From positions 124,001 through 188,000 of the forward strand of contig CAKVCK010000001.1 of NCBI GenBank assembly GCA_934725575.1: a stretch of DNA of 64,000 nt, written 5' to 3'. Shown here in pieces: positions 8,988-18,996 of the stretch (positions are counted from its first letter, which is position 1; the number at the start of each line of letters is the position of its first letter). A program made the position numbers and the translations under genes. This stretch comes from an uncultured Bacteroidales bacterium (GTDB lineage: Bacteria > Bacteroidota > Bacteroidia > Bacteroidales > UBA932). Below the pieces are notes generated by a model. It was not told the origin of the DNA. It was given only the letters and a program-made list of their open reading frames with translations, and searched no databases.

Positions 8988-11900
8988 TTATTCCACCTCA
9001 TCAGTAAGGACGTACCAGATTGCGGAGGATATTTCCGAATATCCCATACGGCGGTAAATGTCAGCGTAACGCGCGACCTGACGTTGGTACGAGCGCCTCT
9101 TCTCGCCGAACTTGTAGTCTATGACAGTGACCTTCCCGTCCTTCACCAGCACCCTGTCCGGACGATAAATTTCTCCGTCTGTGTCAATCAGTTGGGTCTC
9201 GTTAAGGATCTGTGTGCCATCGGTTGGGAACCATTCCGGACGTGAGGCGATCCGCCGGGCGAGGATATTCAGATAATTCTCTTCCTGGCCGGCATCGATC
9301 TCGCCCGCGTCGTAGGCTCTTCTGACAGCGGACGGAAGGTCGTCCGGTGTGAGGACCTCCGAAAGGATTCCGTGCAGCACCGTACCGTTGATTCTGGCCG
9401 AGCTCCTCGCGTCATCAATGAAAAAGTCTATCGAATCGGCGCTGAACTTCAACCGGCCACGCTCACGGACATCGGAATCCGGGTCCTCATCCGTAGGATT
9501 CAGCGGGAAGGAAGGGTAGCCCGGCATCAACTCAGAGAGGGAATCCTCTTTTCTTTGCACGGAGGAATAGTCATAAACATCACCTTTCGAGAAGGTTATA
9601 CGACTATCGGTTTTTTCTTCGGAGAACCCAAGAACCCCGCCGTAGCCTGACAGATAGGCGTACAGGATCTGTGAAAAGTCAGAGAAATCGCACGGCGGTA
9701 CTGATGCGCCGAGGATCGATGAGCTCCGTCGAACCGACACCGGAGGGACAGAAGCGGCCACTGTCGCTCCGGCCTCTTCGACAGGTTCAGTGACCGGAAC
9801 TATAGCCTCAGCGATCTTCTCCGGCGGATTCTTGGCGATGACAGTCAACCCTTTGGCCGCCCTGGTCAAGGCCACATAGAAGGTGTTGATGTTGTCGATA
9901 AGCTGGAAACGCATCTCCTTGACGCTGTCGCCACGGAAAAGAGAATCCTCGCTGTCCGGCTTCCTCAACGACACGTGATAGACCCCGTCCGCAACCCCTT
10001 CCAGTTCAGTCCCTTCCACCGCCGGACGAGCCCAATGCTTCTCCGGACGGAATATCCCGATCCTCTCGGCGTAAGGGAATATGACGTGGTCGAACTCAAG
10101 ACCTTTGGATTTATGGATCGTCATCACACGGACAGACTCAGGATCTGACGGAGAGCTTATCTTCGGATCCGCATCCTGCCAAGCCTTCAGAAAACCATCA
10201 ATCGCGTTACCGTTTACCGAGGCATAATCCTGCACAAAGTCCATAAATGACTGAATATACTGGGTTTCAGACTCAAACAGTTTTGCGTCCTTCTCCTTGA
10301 GAATCCGCAGCAGCCTCTCGCATAGATCCGACAGAGAAACGCACGAAAGCTCGCTGACATCGATGTCCAGTTCCCCGGCCAGGAACGATCCTATTGTGTC
10401 ATCCTCATTTCCAACCGAGGACAGCAACGAGACAACCTGCCTTGCCACGGCCGAGGACTTCAGATGGAGGGAATCGTCCGAAATGACGCTCACTCCGTTA
10501 TCCATCAGGAACATAGCGATGTCGGAGCCGTGTCTGTTGTCTCTGACAAGGACGGTGATCTCACCATATCTCGCTCCAGCGTCGTGGATCTTCCTCACAG
10601 TCTCAAGCACAACGTCCATCTCATCCTCTTCGTCACAGAAAACAGCCTCGACACTGCCTTCCGCCTTGTCCTTCGCCTTGACCAGCTGGCTCTCGTCAGC
10701 GTAGATGTCACCGACCTTGAGATCCGACTCCTCACCAAGCATCCCGTCAAGGGCCGCAGGAGCATATTCAAAGAATCCGTTGTTGAACTCGACTATATTC
10801 CTGAGACTTCGGTAGTTGCTGTCAAGGGTCTCGACTCCGCACTGGGTAAACTCGCCCTGAACCTCGCGCGCCATCATCCGCCAGTCGGAGCCGCGCCAGC
10901 GGTAGATGCTCTGCTTCACATCGCCGACAAGCAGGTTCTCCTTCCCCTGCGCGACGCTATTTTCGATGAGAGGCCTGAAATTGTCCCACTGGATCCTGGA
11001 AGTGTCCTGGAACTCGTCCAGCAGGAAATGCTCGAACCGCACGCCCAGCTTCTCGTAGATAAACGGAGCGTCCGTGCCGTCGATTATATTCCTCAGAATC
11101 ACGTTGGAATCGTCCAGACTCAGCACGTTCTTCTCCTTCATCAGGGCCTTGAACTCCCTGTCCAAATCCCCCGCAATACCCAATTCATTCAGAATCAACG
11201 AGATTTTGGAAGCCGTTGAATAGACCTTATACTTTTCCGCGAATATTCCACAGTACCTCTGAAGCAGCGGCATCAACCGTCCCTCCAACGGCTCGAACCT
11301 CTTCAAATCCGCCTTTCTGAACCACTTGCTGAAATCCTCGCAGTTCCTGAATATGGTAGCGGACGGGTACGCCGGCTCATCCTTAGGGCCGTATGCCGCG
11401 CATACATAGATGGAATTGAAGCACTTCCGTGAGAAATCCTCATTCGCAAGCCCTTCCTCGGACACCGCGCCGACAAACGCCTTTGCGGCATCCTTCACTT
11501 CCTTGTTGAACGAGGACATCACTCCGGAAAGGGCCTTCTTCATCCTCGCCAGATTCTCTTTTGAATATGCCCATTCCTCGTCAATGCCATATTCCTCGAC
11601 AGCGGACCTGTGCTCGTCGGACTTGAGGTTCATCGCGACTGTCTTCAGGTTGTTCTCCAGGTTGTACCTTTTGCCTTCCTCCAGATCCTCCATCACGCTC
11701 TGTGTCAGCCATCCGAGCAATTCCTTATTGTCATCAGACAAGGAATCCAGAACCCTGTCCACACTTTCAGACACCAGAGACTCTTTGTCGAGTTCGACCT
11801 GATAGGTGGCGAACTGGCCGATCTCCCTTGAGAACGCCTTCAAGGTCTGCTGGAAGAAACGGTCGATCGTGCTGACGGCGAACGCCCCGTAGTCGTGCAG

Positions 11901-12185
11901 AATGTCGCACAATACAGTCCCGGCCCTCTTCCGCAGTTGCTCCACAGACGGGAACGCCGCCATAAGTTCCTCAAGATAAGGGGATTTCTCAGGATCTGTA
12001 GCGAGGATATGCAACTCTTTCAGAATCCTGCTCTTCATCTCGTCCGTGGCCTTGTTGGTGAATGTCACGGCAAGAATATGCCTGTAGGAATATCTCTCCT
12101 CGTCAGTAAGGAGAAGCCTAATGTATGTCTTGGCCAGATTGAATGTCTTACCCGAACCGGCCGACGCTTTCATTATTCTAATCAT
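8988..12185 (-). CDS. AddA/RecB-like UvrD-family helicase-nuclease
   Basis: The 1,065-residue protein is a superfamily 1 helicase with a C-terminal nuclease. MIRIMKASAGSGKTFNLAKTY holds the Walker A loop, HFLLDEFQDTS the DEXQ Walker B box, VMTIHKSKGLEFDHVIFPYA motif V, and FYVALTRAAKGL motif VI. The last 200 residues carry GTVLHGILSEVL and VIDYKFGEKRRSYQRQVARYADIY, the His and Asp-x-Lys pattern of PD-(D/E)XK nucleases of the RecB/AddA type. With the AddB-like product encoded just upstream it would resect double-strand breaks for RecA loading. The ATG at 12185 is chosen over 12206 because the helicase begins immediately after it. A 280-base repeat-rich gap separates it from addB. Confidence 0.92.
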   Translation of the reverse strand: MIRIMKASAGSGKTFNLAKTYIRLLLTDEERYSYRHILAVTFTNKATDEMKSRILKELHILATDPEKSPYLEELMAAFPSVEQLRKRAGTVLCDILHDYGAFAVSTIDRFFQQTLKAFSREIGQFATYQVELDKESLVSESVDRVLDSLSDDNKELLGWLTQSVMEDLEEGKRYNLENNLKTVAMNLKSDEHRSAVEEYGIDEEWAYSKENLARMKKALSGVMSSFNKEVKDAAKAFVGAVSEEGLANEDFSRKCFNSIYVCAAYGPKDEPAYPSATIFRNCEDFSKWFRKADLKRFEPLEGRLMPLLQRYCGIFAEKYKVYSTASKISLILNELGIAGDLDREFKALMKEKNVLSLDDSNVILRNIIDGTDAPFIYEKLGVRFEHFLLDEFQDTSRIQWDNFRPLIENSVAQGKENLLVGDVKQSIYRWRGSDWRMMAREVQGEFTQCGVETLDSNYRSLRNIVEFNNGFFEYAPAALDGMLGEESDLKVGDIYADESQLVKAKDKAEGSVEAVFCDEEDEMDVVLETVRKIHDAGARYGEITVLVRDNRHGSDIAMFLMDNGVSVISDDSLHLKSSAVARQVVSLLSSVGNEDDTIGSFLAGELDIDVSELSCVSLSDLCERLLRILKEKDAKLFESETQYIQSFMDFVQDYASVNGNAIDGFLKAWQDADPKISSPSDPESVRVMTIHKSKGLEFDHVIFPYAERIGIFRPEKHWARPAVEGTELEGVADGVYHVSLRKPDSEDSLFRGDSVKEMRFQLIDNINTFYVALTRAAKGLTVIAKNPPEKIAEAIVPVTEPVEEAGATVAASVPPVSVRRSSSILGASVPPCDFSDFSQILYAYLSGYGGVLGFSEEKTDSRITFSKGDVYDYSSVQRKEDSLSELMPGYPSFPLNPTDEDPDSDVRERGRLKFSADSIDFFIDDARSSARINGTVLHGILSEVLTPDDLPSAVRRAYDAGEIDAGQEENYLNILARRIASRPEWFPTDGTQILNETQLIDTDGEIYRPDRVLVKDGKVTVIDYKFGEKRRSYQRQVARYADIYRRMGYSEISSAIWYVLTDEVE

Positions 12186-12264
12186 TTCATCTCTCGCAAT
12201 AAGCAACTACCTGATGTTAGACACATTATCACACGATCAAAGATAATTACCAATCATAATCAAT

Positions 12265-12446
12265 TTACGTTACCCTCTCCCTAAATCCCTCCCCTCGGGG
12301 GAGGGGATGTGCTTTGCACACCCCATAGGGCCTTTTACGTTACCCTCTCCCTAAATCCCTCCCCTCGGGGGAGGGGATGTGCTTTGCACACCCCATAGGG
12401 CCTTTCACGTTACCCTCTCCCTAAATCCCTCCCCTCGGGGGAGGGA
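12265..12446. repeat. 70-bp tandem repeat, about 2.6 copies, with nested palindromes
   Basis: Units begin at 12265, 12335 and 12405 (period exactly 70); the third is cut off at about 12446. The first two are identical over almost their full length. Each unit contains two inverted repeats: CCCTCCCCTCGGGGGAGGG and GGGGATGTGCTTTGCACACCCC. The array lies in the gap between the addB-like stop (12497) and the addA-like start (12185), both leftward. A further hairpin, TTCACCGC-AA-GCGGTGAA, lies at 12453-12470. The array could fold strongly in the transcript and reduce readthrough from addB to addA, or be a dispersed intergenic repeat; the sequence alone does not decide. Confidence 0.9.
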
Positions 12447-12496
12447 CTTACTTTCACCGCAAGCGGTGAAGAATCCTTAATCTTTTTGCATCATAA

Positions 12497-15346
12497 TTAT
12501 CTTCCACAAATCATTCTAAAGTCACAATACGAGCAGGTCTTCTCCTCATCGGTGCGCCTGAACGGCACTTCAAGGGAGGCGATCTCGGCCAACAGCCCGT
12601 GCAGCCCCTCCTCGGTCATCCGCATAAACTCCTCACTTACCGGAACTTCCTTGACCGGTTCCTTGAACAGGTTTGCCGGCGGGTAGATGACGTTGACGAA
12701 CCGCTGTCCGCGGAACTCCTCTGACTCCCGGCAGAACACATCGTAGAGATAAAGCTGGAACGCGATCTTCGGCCGCCCTTCATTGTCCGGTCCGAACAAA
12801 GCCTCGACCACAGTCCCGGCGTTCCCGTCGGTGATGTTCACATCCTTGTCCTCGACCTTTCCGGTCTTGTAGTCAATGATCCTGACCTCGCCTTGGCGCA
12901 GACGGTCGATCCTGTCCACAAAGCCGATGAAATGGAAGCCGTCGATGTCGTGCAGGAATTTCCGTTCCAGTCCAAGGATCTCGAATCCGTCGGAGCCCGA
13001 AGACTTCAGCAGTTCCAGATCCCTCTTCAACGTCATCAGCACATACTCGACAATCACATCCTCAACGACAAGATCCCTTCCGGTAACCTCCAAGGAATGA
13101 AGCTGTTCCAGTATCAGGTTCCGGACAATCCCCTTTATCGCGGAGCGCTTGCGGAGCAGTCCGGAAATATATTCAGCGGTCACAATCCTTCCTCCCGCCA
13201 TATTCTCTGAATATAGCCGTTGCATTGTGCCGTGGAACACGTCGCCGAGCATTCCCGAGTCCAGATCCTCCGAGACCTCGTTCATTTTTCGCAGCTTCTT
13301 GACCGTCGAGTAATAGAACTTGGCCGGGCAGTCAAGGTAATTCTTCAAGGCCGACGCCGACAGCATCGTGTTCCGGATGGCGTTGACATCCTCCTCGGTC
13401 TTGCGTATCTCCGCCGGAGCGAAGTCCCCGGAAGCGTTGGCCTTTACAAAGCTGCGCTTCATCGGCACATTGAAATGGTACTCAAGCTGTTTGATGTACC
13501 GGCTTTCCTCTCCGTTCTTCAACCCCTCGGTCCTTGAGTCATAGACCAATGTCACCTTCTCAGCCCTTTGGATCAGACGGTAGAAGTAGTACGCCCAGAC
13601 AGCGTCCTGGAACTCGTAAGTAGGAAGGCCGAACCCTTTGCGGAGTTCCGGAGGGATGAACGACGAGCTGACGCTCCGCCTCGGGAACATCCCTTCATTG
13701 CACGACAGGATCATCACCTGGCTGAAATCCAAAGCCCTGGTCTCAAGCGGTCCCATAATCTGAAGGCCTTTCAGGGGTTCTCCGTTGAACGGCACCGAGA
13801 CCGGACCGAGCAACTGGTCCAACAGCCTCACGTAAGTCATAGGAAGGACTCCGAGTCCGGCGGACTGAAGCCGGGTTATCGCATCTATGGCCGCTTTGGC
13901 GAACTCAAGCTCAAGAGCCGACGCAGGGTCCCCGGCAAGCTTAGGGGCGATGCCATTGATAAGTGCCTTCTGATAGTCCGCAAACTCCGAGATCTGCGCA
14001 GGGTCCGTGGATTTAGGATCTGTCACGGCAGGCTTGAACAACATCTCAAACACCGGAATGCCCGACAATTCATCCTGCGGGATGTAATATTTCATTCCTT
14101 CCTTTATCTTGCGGATCCTCTCCTTGACCGCCTCATCCCCTTGGGTCACTTTCCTGAATATGTTCGAGGAGAAAAGGGACCAGACCTGGTTATGGTAGAA
14201 GTACCACTTTCCGTCCTTCTGCCTCAGGTGCATCTGCATCGCCGAGACCAATGTCAGAAAATCGAAGAACGCGCTGCTCTTCATCGGATAGCCCATCGTG
14301 ACATTGATGTCCTTGATCTCTTCCGGGATGGAATTCAGCACCGGGATCAGCAGGGATTCGTCCGGAAGCACTACAGCGCACCGGTCATCCTTGACCACTG
14401 TCGGTATCAGCTTAGCCTGACCGACCGAGGACGGAACGCTGATCACCTCGATCTCCGGAGTCCTCAACCCATCCGAATCCATCTCAAAACTCTGAGGGAA
14501 ATCCATTACATTACGCGACATAAAGAACGAGGACTTGTTCAGCGGATCCTTTATCATCCCGCTTGAATAGTCCCAGCAGAACCCCGCGAGCCCGGCGTCC
14601 CTCATCCGCCTCATCACCTTTTTCTCGCACTCGTTCAAGGCGTTGAGACCCACGAAGACATATTCATTCACATCTCCGAACGCGGCTTTCAGCACATCCA
14701 CCGCCGACTCCGAGTCAAGCCGAGCCGCCAGACCTCGGTAAACCATCCCCTCGTACGCCAGCCCCTTGCCGGAGAGCCTCTTCCGGAAGTCGTTGTAAAG
14801 CGGCAAAAGAATATTCCAGATCTGCAGGAAGCGCTCCTTCACATTCGGATTGTCCGAGTTCAGGTTCACCGTCAGCCGCCCCTCGCTGCTGAAATGGCTG
14901 ACGAAGCTCTCGATCGCCTTCCTTTGATTCTCAGTGAGGTATGAATATGAATCCTGAATTTCTTTGAACTCGGCAATGTTGGCGAACAGCTTCGCCGGAT
15001 CGACCAGATATTTGTCCACATCATCGAAATCCCCCAGAATCACATCCCCCCAAAAGATGAACTCGTCCAACGTCTCGTGCTTCGGGTTAAGAGCCTTGTA
15101 ACACTCGTAGAGGTCCAGCAGCAGGTTAACCCTGTCCGCCGGCTTATCCCCTGATATTCTAAAGAAGAAATCATTGATTGTCATCATCTTCGGAGCCACA
15201 ATCGGGGTTCCGCTCCCTTTCACGGCCTCGCCAAGGTACTTCGTGAAGAAGACCTGGCTGCGCCTGTTCGGGAATATGAAGCACCGGTCGGAAATCCCGC
15301 CCCGCTCCATATAGTGATCCGCCACTTGCTTAAGGAATGGTATCAT
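12497..15346 (-). CDS. AddB-like PD-(D/E)XK nuclease
   Basis: The 949-residue protein is the predicted partner of the AddA-like helicase. The N-terminal part has a helicase-like fold without a usable Walker A loop. The C terminus carries the nuclease: SASALKNYLDCPAKFYYSTV, then GDVFHGTMQRLY, RIIDYKTGKVED and FQLYLYDVF. Four cysteines, one in DCPAKF and three in TCSYCDFRMICGR at the extreme C terminus, are placed as in the iron-sulfur-stabilised nuclease domain of AddB. That placement supports the assignment well. The gene has a leftward promoter-like region in the 255 bases upstream. Confidence 0.9.
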   Translation of the reverse strand: MIPFLKQVADHYMERGGISDRCFIFPNRRSQVFFTKYLGEAVKGSGTPIVAPKMMTINDFFFRISGDKPADRVNLLLDLYECYKALNPKHETLDEFIFWGDVILGDFDDVDKYLVDPAKLFANIAEFKEIQDSYSYLTENQRKAIESFVSHFSSEGRLTVNLNSDNPNVKERFLQIWNILLPLYNDFRKRLSGKGLAYEGMVYRGLAARLDSESAVDVLKAAFGDVNEYVFVGLNALNECEKKVMRRMRDAGLAGFCWDYSSGMIKDPLNKSSFFMSRNVMDFPQSFEMDSDGLRTPEIEVISVPSSVGQAKLIPTVVKDDRCAVVLPDESLLIPVLNSIPEEIKDINVTMGYPMKSSAFFDFLTLVSAMQMHLRQKDGKWYFYHNQVWSLFSSNIFRKVTQGDEAVKERIRKIKEGMKYYIPQDELSGIPVFEMLFKPAVTDPKSTDPAQISEFADYQKALINGIAPKLAGDPASALELEFAKAAIDAITRLQSAGLGVLPMTYVRLLDQLLGPVSVPFNGEPLKGLQIMGPLETRALDFSQVMILSCNEGMFPRRSVSSSFIPPELRKGFGLPTYEFQDAVWAYYFYRLIQRAEKVTLVYDSRTEGLKNGEESRYIKQLEYHFNVPMKRSFVKANASGDFAPAEIRKTEEDVNAIRNTMLSASALKNYLDCPAKFYYSTVKKLRKMNEVSEDLDSGMLGDVFHGTMQRLYSENMAGGRIVTAEYISGLLRKRSAIKGIVRNLILEQLHSLEVTGRDLVVEDVIVEYVLMTLKRDLELLKSSGSDGFEILGLERKFLHDIDGFHFIGFVDRIDRLRQGEVRIIDYKTGKVEDKDVNITDGNAGTVVEALFGPDNEGRPKIAFQLYLYDVFCRESEEFRGQRFVNVIYPPANLFKEPVKEVPVSEEFMRMTEEGLHGLLAEIASLEVPFRRTDEEKTCSYCDFRMICGR

Positions 15347-15496
15347 CTCGGTTATAGTTTATTTCATTCTTAGTTTTCAAACAACATCTTGCCCTGACAT
15401 ATTCAAGAGATCTTTACCTCACCGCTCTTTCTGTCCCACGGCATCAAAAGTCAGACGCAAGATTCCTTCCAACTAATATAGCAAATATATTTCTTG

Positions 15497-15568
15497 CGGC
15501 AAATATAACCGGAGTTTGTGCCAAAACTCTTCACAAGTGGAAATATTTTCATAGTTATTTTCAAATAT
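15497..15568. repeat. Intergenic repeat copy A, with partner at 33483-33552
   Basis: This stretch matches 33483-33552 over about 70 bases with scattered differences, including the shared core TTTGTGCCAAAA, CTTCACAAG, and a tail ending TTTTCAAATAT. The core is a short inverted repeat (TTGTG...CACAA). On the minus strand the left end reads TATATTTGCCG, a good Bacteroidota -7 box, so here the repeat may supply the promoter of the addB-like gene. The rest of the gap 15347-15601 shows nothing else I can name. Confidence 0.65.
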
Positions 15569-15601
15569 CGGATGTCAAATCCACGACCATCCCTGCCTTC
15601 T

Positions 15602-16645
15602 TTAGCGGCCCATAAACCTGACGGTCATTTCAGAAGCGAACTCTTCGCCGTCCGTGGTCCTGTGGGCACCCTGAGCCGGATAGCGTCTGTAATATTTCGC
15701 ATAGTTCTGGTTGTCCCAGATGTGCATCTTGGCGAGAGCGTCGTCACCGCCTGCCGTTATGGTGGACGTCACATAGACTTCAATGGAATTGGCGTCATAC
15801 CAGGCCCGGTATTCCTTTTTGCCCACCGCCTCCAGCTTGTTCCCACCGGCTGCATCGAAACTAACGGTCTTCATATCTTCGTCGCAGCCTTTCTCCGCCA
15901 CGCAGCGGCCTACGCAGCATATTCCGAAATACCAGTAGAAGTCAATGGCATCCTTCATTATCAAGCGATTGACAGTGCGGTACCCACCATTCTCAAAGAT
16001 GGTTTCCTTAATATGTCCGGCCACGACGTGATGGTCGGACAGTTGAGCCTGTCCGTTGACTTTCAGAGCGGTCTTGTGCATAGATGATCTCTGCACATAG
16101 CGGAAGCCGTCACACACCGTCCAATCAAACGATTCTTGAAGGTCCTCAGCTGTCAGTTCCTTGTCTCCGACATAAAATACGACTCCGTGGCCGTCACCCA
16201 AGTCGATTCTCTCGTCGCCGTGGAATCCTCCGGTAAAATCGTAGGTGTCGATATGAGTCTTTCCCTGAACATTCAGGTTTTCTCCGTAGTCTTTGAACAC
16301 GCTCTCGTTCTCGCCGTTGGTGAGGATCTTGTCCAATTCGTTGGTCATCACACGAGCGGCGGGGTCAAAACGGCCTTGATATGCCCAGTCTATGCGCCAT
16401 AGATCCATATACTGCGATTCCGAATGGTCACGGTAGTGATTAATCCGGAACACGTACCAGACATTCGACCTGTATTCATCCTTGACAGCGACATTGAAGA
16501 ATTCTTCGGAGCCATTCCTCTCAAACCTCACCATACAGTCCGCTGTCTCGTACGGGTTCACGTCCTCCGGGACATTATTCTTATGACAGGAGCAGCAAGT
16601 TGCCAGTGCCGCAAAAACAGCCATCAAAAACAAGTCTGCTTTCAT
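15602..16645 (-). CDS. Lipoprotein of unknown function
   Basis: I do not recognise this 347-residue protein. It starts MKADLFLMAVFAAL and has a lipobox near TCCSC, so it should be a lipoprotein. The mature part is predicted mostly beta, rich in aromatic residues, with two cysteine clusters (YFGICCVGRCVAEKGC) that may form disulfides. It contains no motif of a known enzyme. It lies 130 bases downstream of the SusE-like gene on the same strand, so it may belong to the end of the polysaccharide locus, although the gap allows a separate promoter. An ATG at 16663 would add six residues. Confidence 0.65.
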   Translation of the reverse strand: MKADLFLMAVFAALATCCSCHKNNVPEDVNPYETADCMVRFERNGSEEFFNVAVKDEYRSNVWYVFRINHYRDHSESQYMDLWRIDWAYQGRFDPAARVMTNELDKILTNGENESVFKDYGENLNVQGKTHIDTYDFTGGFHGDERIDLGDGHGVVFYVGDKELTAEDLQESFDWTVCDGFRYVQRSSMHKTALKVNGQAQLSDHHVVAGHIKETIFENGGYRTVNRLIMKDAIDFYWYFGICCVGRCVAEKGCDEDMKTVSFDAAGGNKLEAVGKKEYRAWYDANSIEVYVTSTITAGGDDALAKMHIWDNQNYAKYYRRYPAQGAHRTTDGEEFASEMTVRFMGR

Positions 16646-16776
16646 CAATTTCAATAAAATCATTAGAATGAATATTCAAATATAGTCGCTCAGAGCGGCA
16701 TTCACATAAAGAATGAGGAGGCGGGGAATATGAAAGTTATGCCCCGCTCCTCATATTGATTAACTTTCAGCCAAGA

Positions 16777-18939
16777 CTACCTGGCATCCTTGTCAACGAT
16801 ACATCTTACCGCCGCCGCGTTCTTACGGTCGAATGATGCGATTCTGACAACTTTCTTTTCTGTACCGTGGCTGTTGGTCGTGTTGAAAAGTCCCTGTCCT
16901 TGGGAATCGCCGGCTATGTTGGACCAGATGAAGCCTTCCTTGGACGCTCCGGCGTTGCCTGCCACTCCCATACCGATATTCTCTGGCCTGTACTGGATCT
17001 TTCCTGTAGCGTCCTTTGCGGTCTGACGGCCTTGGTCAAGCAGAACGAGGTCGCCGATTCTCGCGTGAGGCGCTCCGACCGCTCCGTCATTGTACTGTGC
17101 GGATGAGGCAAGTGCGGCAACCGCGTTGAGGGCCGGCAGGGAAGCCACTCTCCATCCCTTAGGGCAAGGGTCATAGATAGACTTGATGCCTTCTTCCTTG
17201 TTGTTGACCTCGCCCCAAAGGTCCCTGTAGGTTTCCGTTGACCAATCAGGAAGAGCGGTCACATCTCCAGGATAAGCGACGAGCGCGTGAGGATTCTCAA
17301 GGGCGGTCTTTAGTGTAACCGGACCTGTTATCGCCGGAATATTTCCTTTCTTGTCCCCGTCAATCATATCCAGAGACCAGTAAGTGGTCCAGAATAATGG
17401 CATCGGACGGCCCCACTGGTAATAGTGGAGCATCCTGTAAATGGGATCCGGATTGTTTCCAGACTTATTCGCTGTCCAGGTCTCCATCTTCGTCGTAGGC
17501 TGGCCGATGTCCATTGGAGCGAACTTGTATTTACCGACTGTCACAGGATCGAGTTTGGTACCGTCAGCGGCGATATTCCAGAAAGTCCACGCCCAAAGAA
17601 CCTTGCCAGTGGCATCCTTCATAAGGAGAATCGGCGCTCCGGCAAAGGCTCCGGTGTTGGTGACCTTCACCTTATATTCAGAGGTGTTCGGAGTGACTGT
17701 GAACTTGTCGTTTATGACAACACCGGATGCCTCGTAACCGGCAATGCGAGATGTGTAAAGATTGCCGTTCTTAAGTTTGGCCCACTCGAAAGTCACGTTC
17801 TCAGGCTTTGCCAACGCCGCCTTCGAGAAATTACCGCGCGCACGGTAATCGATTTCCACCGTCTCTGGGATATCCGCGTTAGGGGCAAGTGTGGCGCCGG
17901 TGTATGTTCCACCTTTGTACTGGATGAAATAGGTGTTGGCTTCACCGTATGCCACGCCTTCACCGGTGATATAACGGCTGTCCTCGGCGCAGTACCAATC
18001 ACCTGCGTCATTGTCGCTGACCTTAAGGTTGGAAAGGTCGATGGTCGTGGTCTTTCCGGCCTCGAACTTCAGCCCGGTCTGCCTTGTCGGGATTGTTACC
18101 TTCTTACCGTTACTCTCATCGACAAGCTCGACAACGACCCAGACTTCCTTGTTTGAATAATCGGCTGCAAGAATGTTAAGATAAAGGTTCTGTTCCTTGG
18201 CCGAAGACAAGGTCACCGGGTTCACGACCTCTACGGACACCTGGCTCAACTCACTTCCGCTGATAGGAGTGATTGTCATCGTGTTCACGTTGATGTCGAA
18301 GTCACCGGCGATCGGAGTATTGGACTCGTCGAACACGGTGACTTTTGAAGGCGCGTAGTTTGCGAGTTCAGAGGAGGTTATCTTCACCTGAGCCAAGGCC
18401 GTGACAGGATTCAGCTCGAACTTGAATGTCTCGTCCACGCCAGGAATGCCGGTCGCATATCCTACGGCAAAACAGTCTGAAGCCACATTCGGAGCCGACT
18501 GAGTCTGCTTGTCACCTACACTGAGGCCCATAATAGTGCCGTTTGCGAAAGCGAGTTCCGAATTGTAAGGAGAATAGATCATAAACTTGTTCTCACCCTG
18601 CACGAGGTCAAGTCCCGGAGTGTTGAACAGAGCGACGGCCTTGCCCTCATATTCAGAAGGAGTGTAGTTGTTAAGGTTCTCGCCGGTGTCCGGGTCAATG
18701 TTCGGAGTGGTGTCGGCCCAGCCGACAATCTTGCATTCCTTGTTGAGGATGCGCAGGTCAGACTGTGCGGAATACAACCCGACCACAGAGTTGGTCTTCC
18801 ACGTGAATCCTTCCGTGTTCACCGTTCCCTCAAGCACATAAGAGGTTCCGGCTTCCGGAACCGGGTAGCTCGGTGCCTTGTCCTTCTCGCAGGCAATCAC
18901 CGCAAAAAGGGCGGCAGATAAAATCAGATACTTTTTCAT
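16777..18939 (-). CDS. Surface lipoprotein in the SusE/SusF position
   Basis: The 720-residue protein has a lipoprotein signal (MKKYLILSAALFAVIAC). Residues about 30-310 resemble the two beta domains of fimbrillin-type proteins (VVGLYSAQSD, KFMIYSPYNS, then FKFELNPVTALAQVKITSSEL). The C-terminal third contains YDPCPKGWRVASLPALNAV and ends AAAVRCIVDKD, the pattern of secreted Bacteroidota FISUMP or fimbrillin-like modules. SusE/F-position proteins sit on the outer membrane and hold glycan for the SusCD importer. It lies 57 bases after susD, in line with that job. The glycan specificity cannot be read from the sequence. Pilin-like assembly is an alternative but the neighbours argue against it. 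Confidence 0.75.
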   Translation of the reverse strand: MKKYLILSAALFAVIACEKDKAPSYPVPEAGTSYVLEGTVNTEGFTWKTNSVVGLYSAQSDLRILNKECKIVGWADTTPNIDPDTGENLNNYTPSEYEGKAVALFNTPGLDLVQGENKFMIYSPYNSELAFANGTIMGLSVGDKQTQSAPNVASDCFAVGYATGIPGVDETFKFELNPVTALAQVKITSSELANYAPSKVTVFDESNTPIAGDFDINVNTMTITPISGSELSQVSVEVVNPVTLSSAKEQNLYLNILAADYSNKEVWVVVELVDESNGKKVTIPTRQTGLKFEAGKTTTIDLSNLKVSDNDAGDWYCAEDSRYITGEGVAYGEANTYFIQYKGGTYTGATLAPNADIPETVEIDYRARGNFSKAALAKPENVTFEWAKLKNGNLYTSRIAGYEASGVVINDKFTVTPNTSEYKVKVTNTGAFAGAPILLMKDATGKVLWAWTFWNIAADGTKLDPVTVGKYKFAPMDIGQPTTKMETWTANKSGNNPDPIYRMLHYYQWGRPMPLFWTTYWSLDMIDGDKKGNIPAITGPVTLKTALENPHALVAYPGDVTALPDWSTETYRDLWGEVNNKEEGIKSIYDPCPKGWRVASLPALNAVAALASSAQYNDGAVGAPHARIGDLVLLDQGRQTAKDATGKIQYRPENIGMGVAGNAGASKEGFIWSNIAGDSQGQGLFNTTNSHGTEKKVVRIASFDRKNAAAVRCIVDKDAR

Positions 18940-18996
18940 TGCATTATTAATTAGATGTTTAGAAATATTAATTCTCTAATATTCAGGGACGGATAA

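Noticed and set aside
12265..12446. CRISPR array
   Set aside because: The 70-bp units are directly adjacent with no spacers, and no cas gene is in the window.
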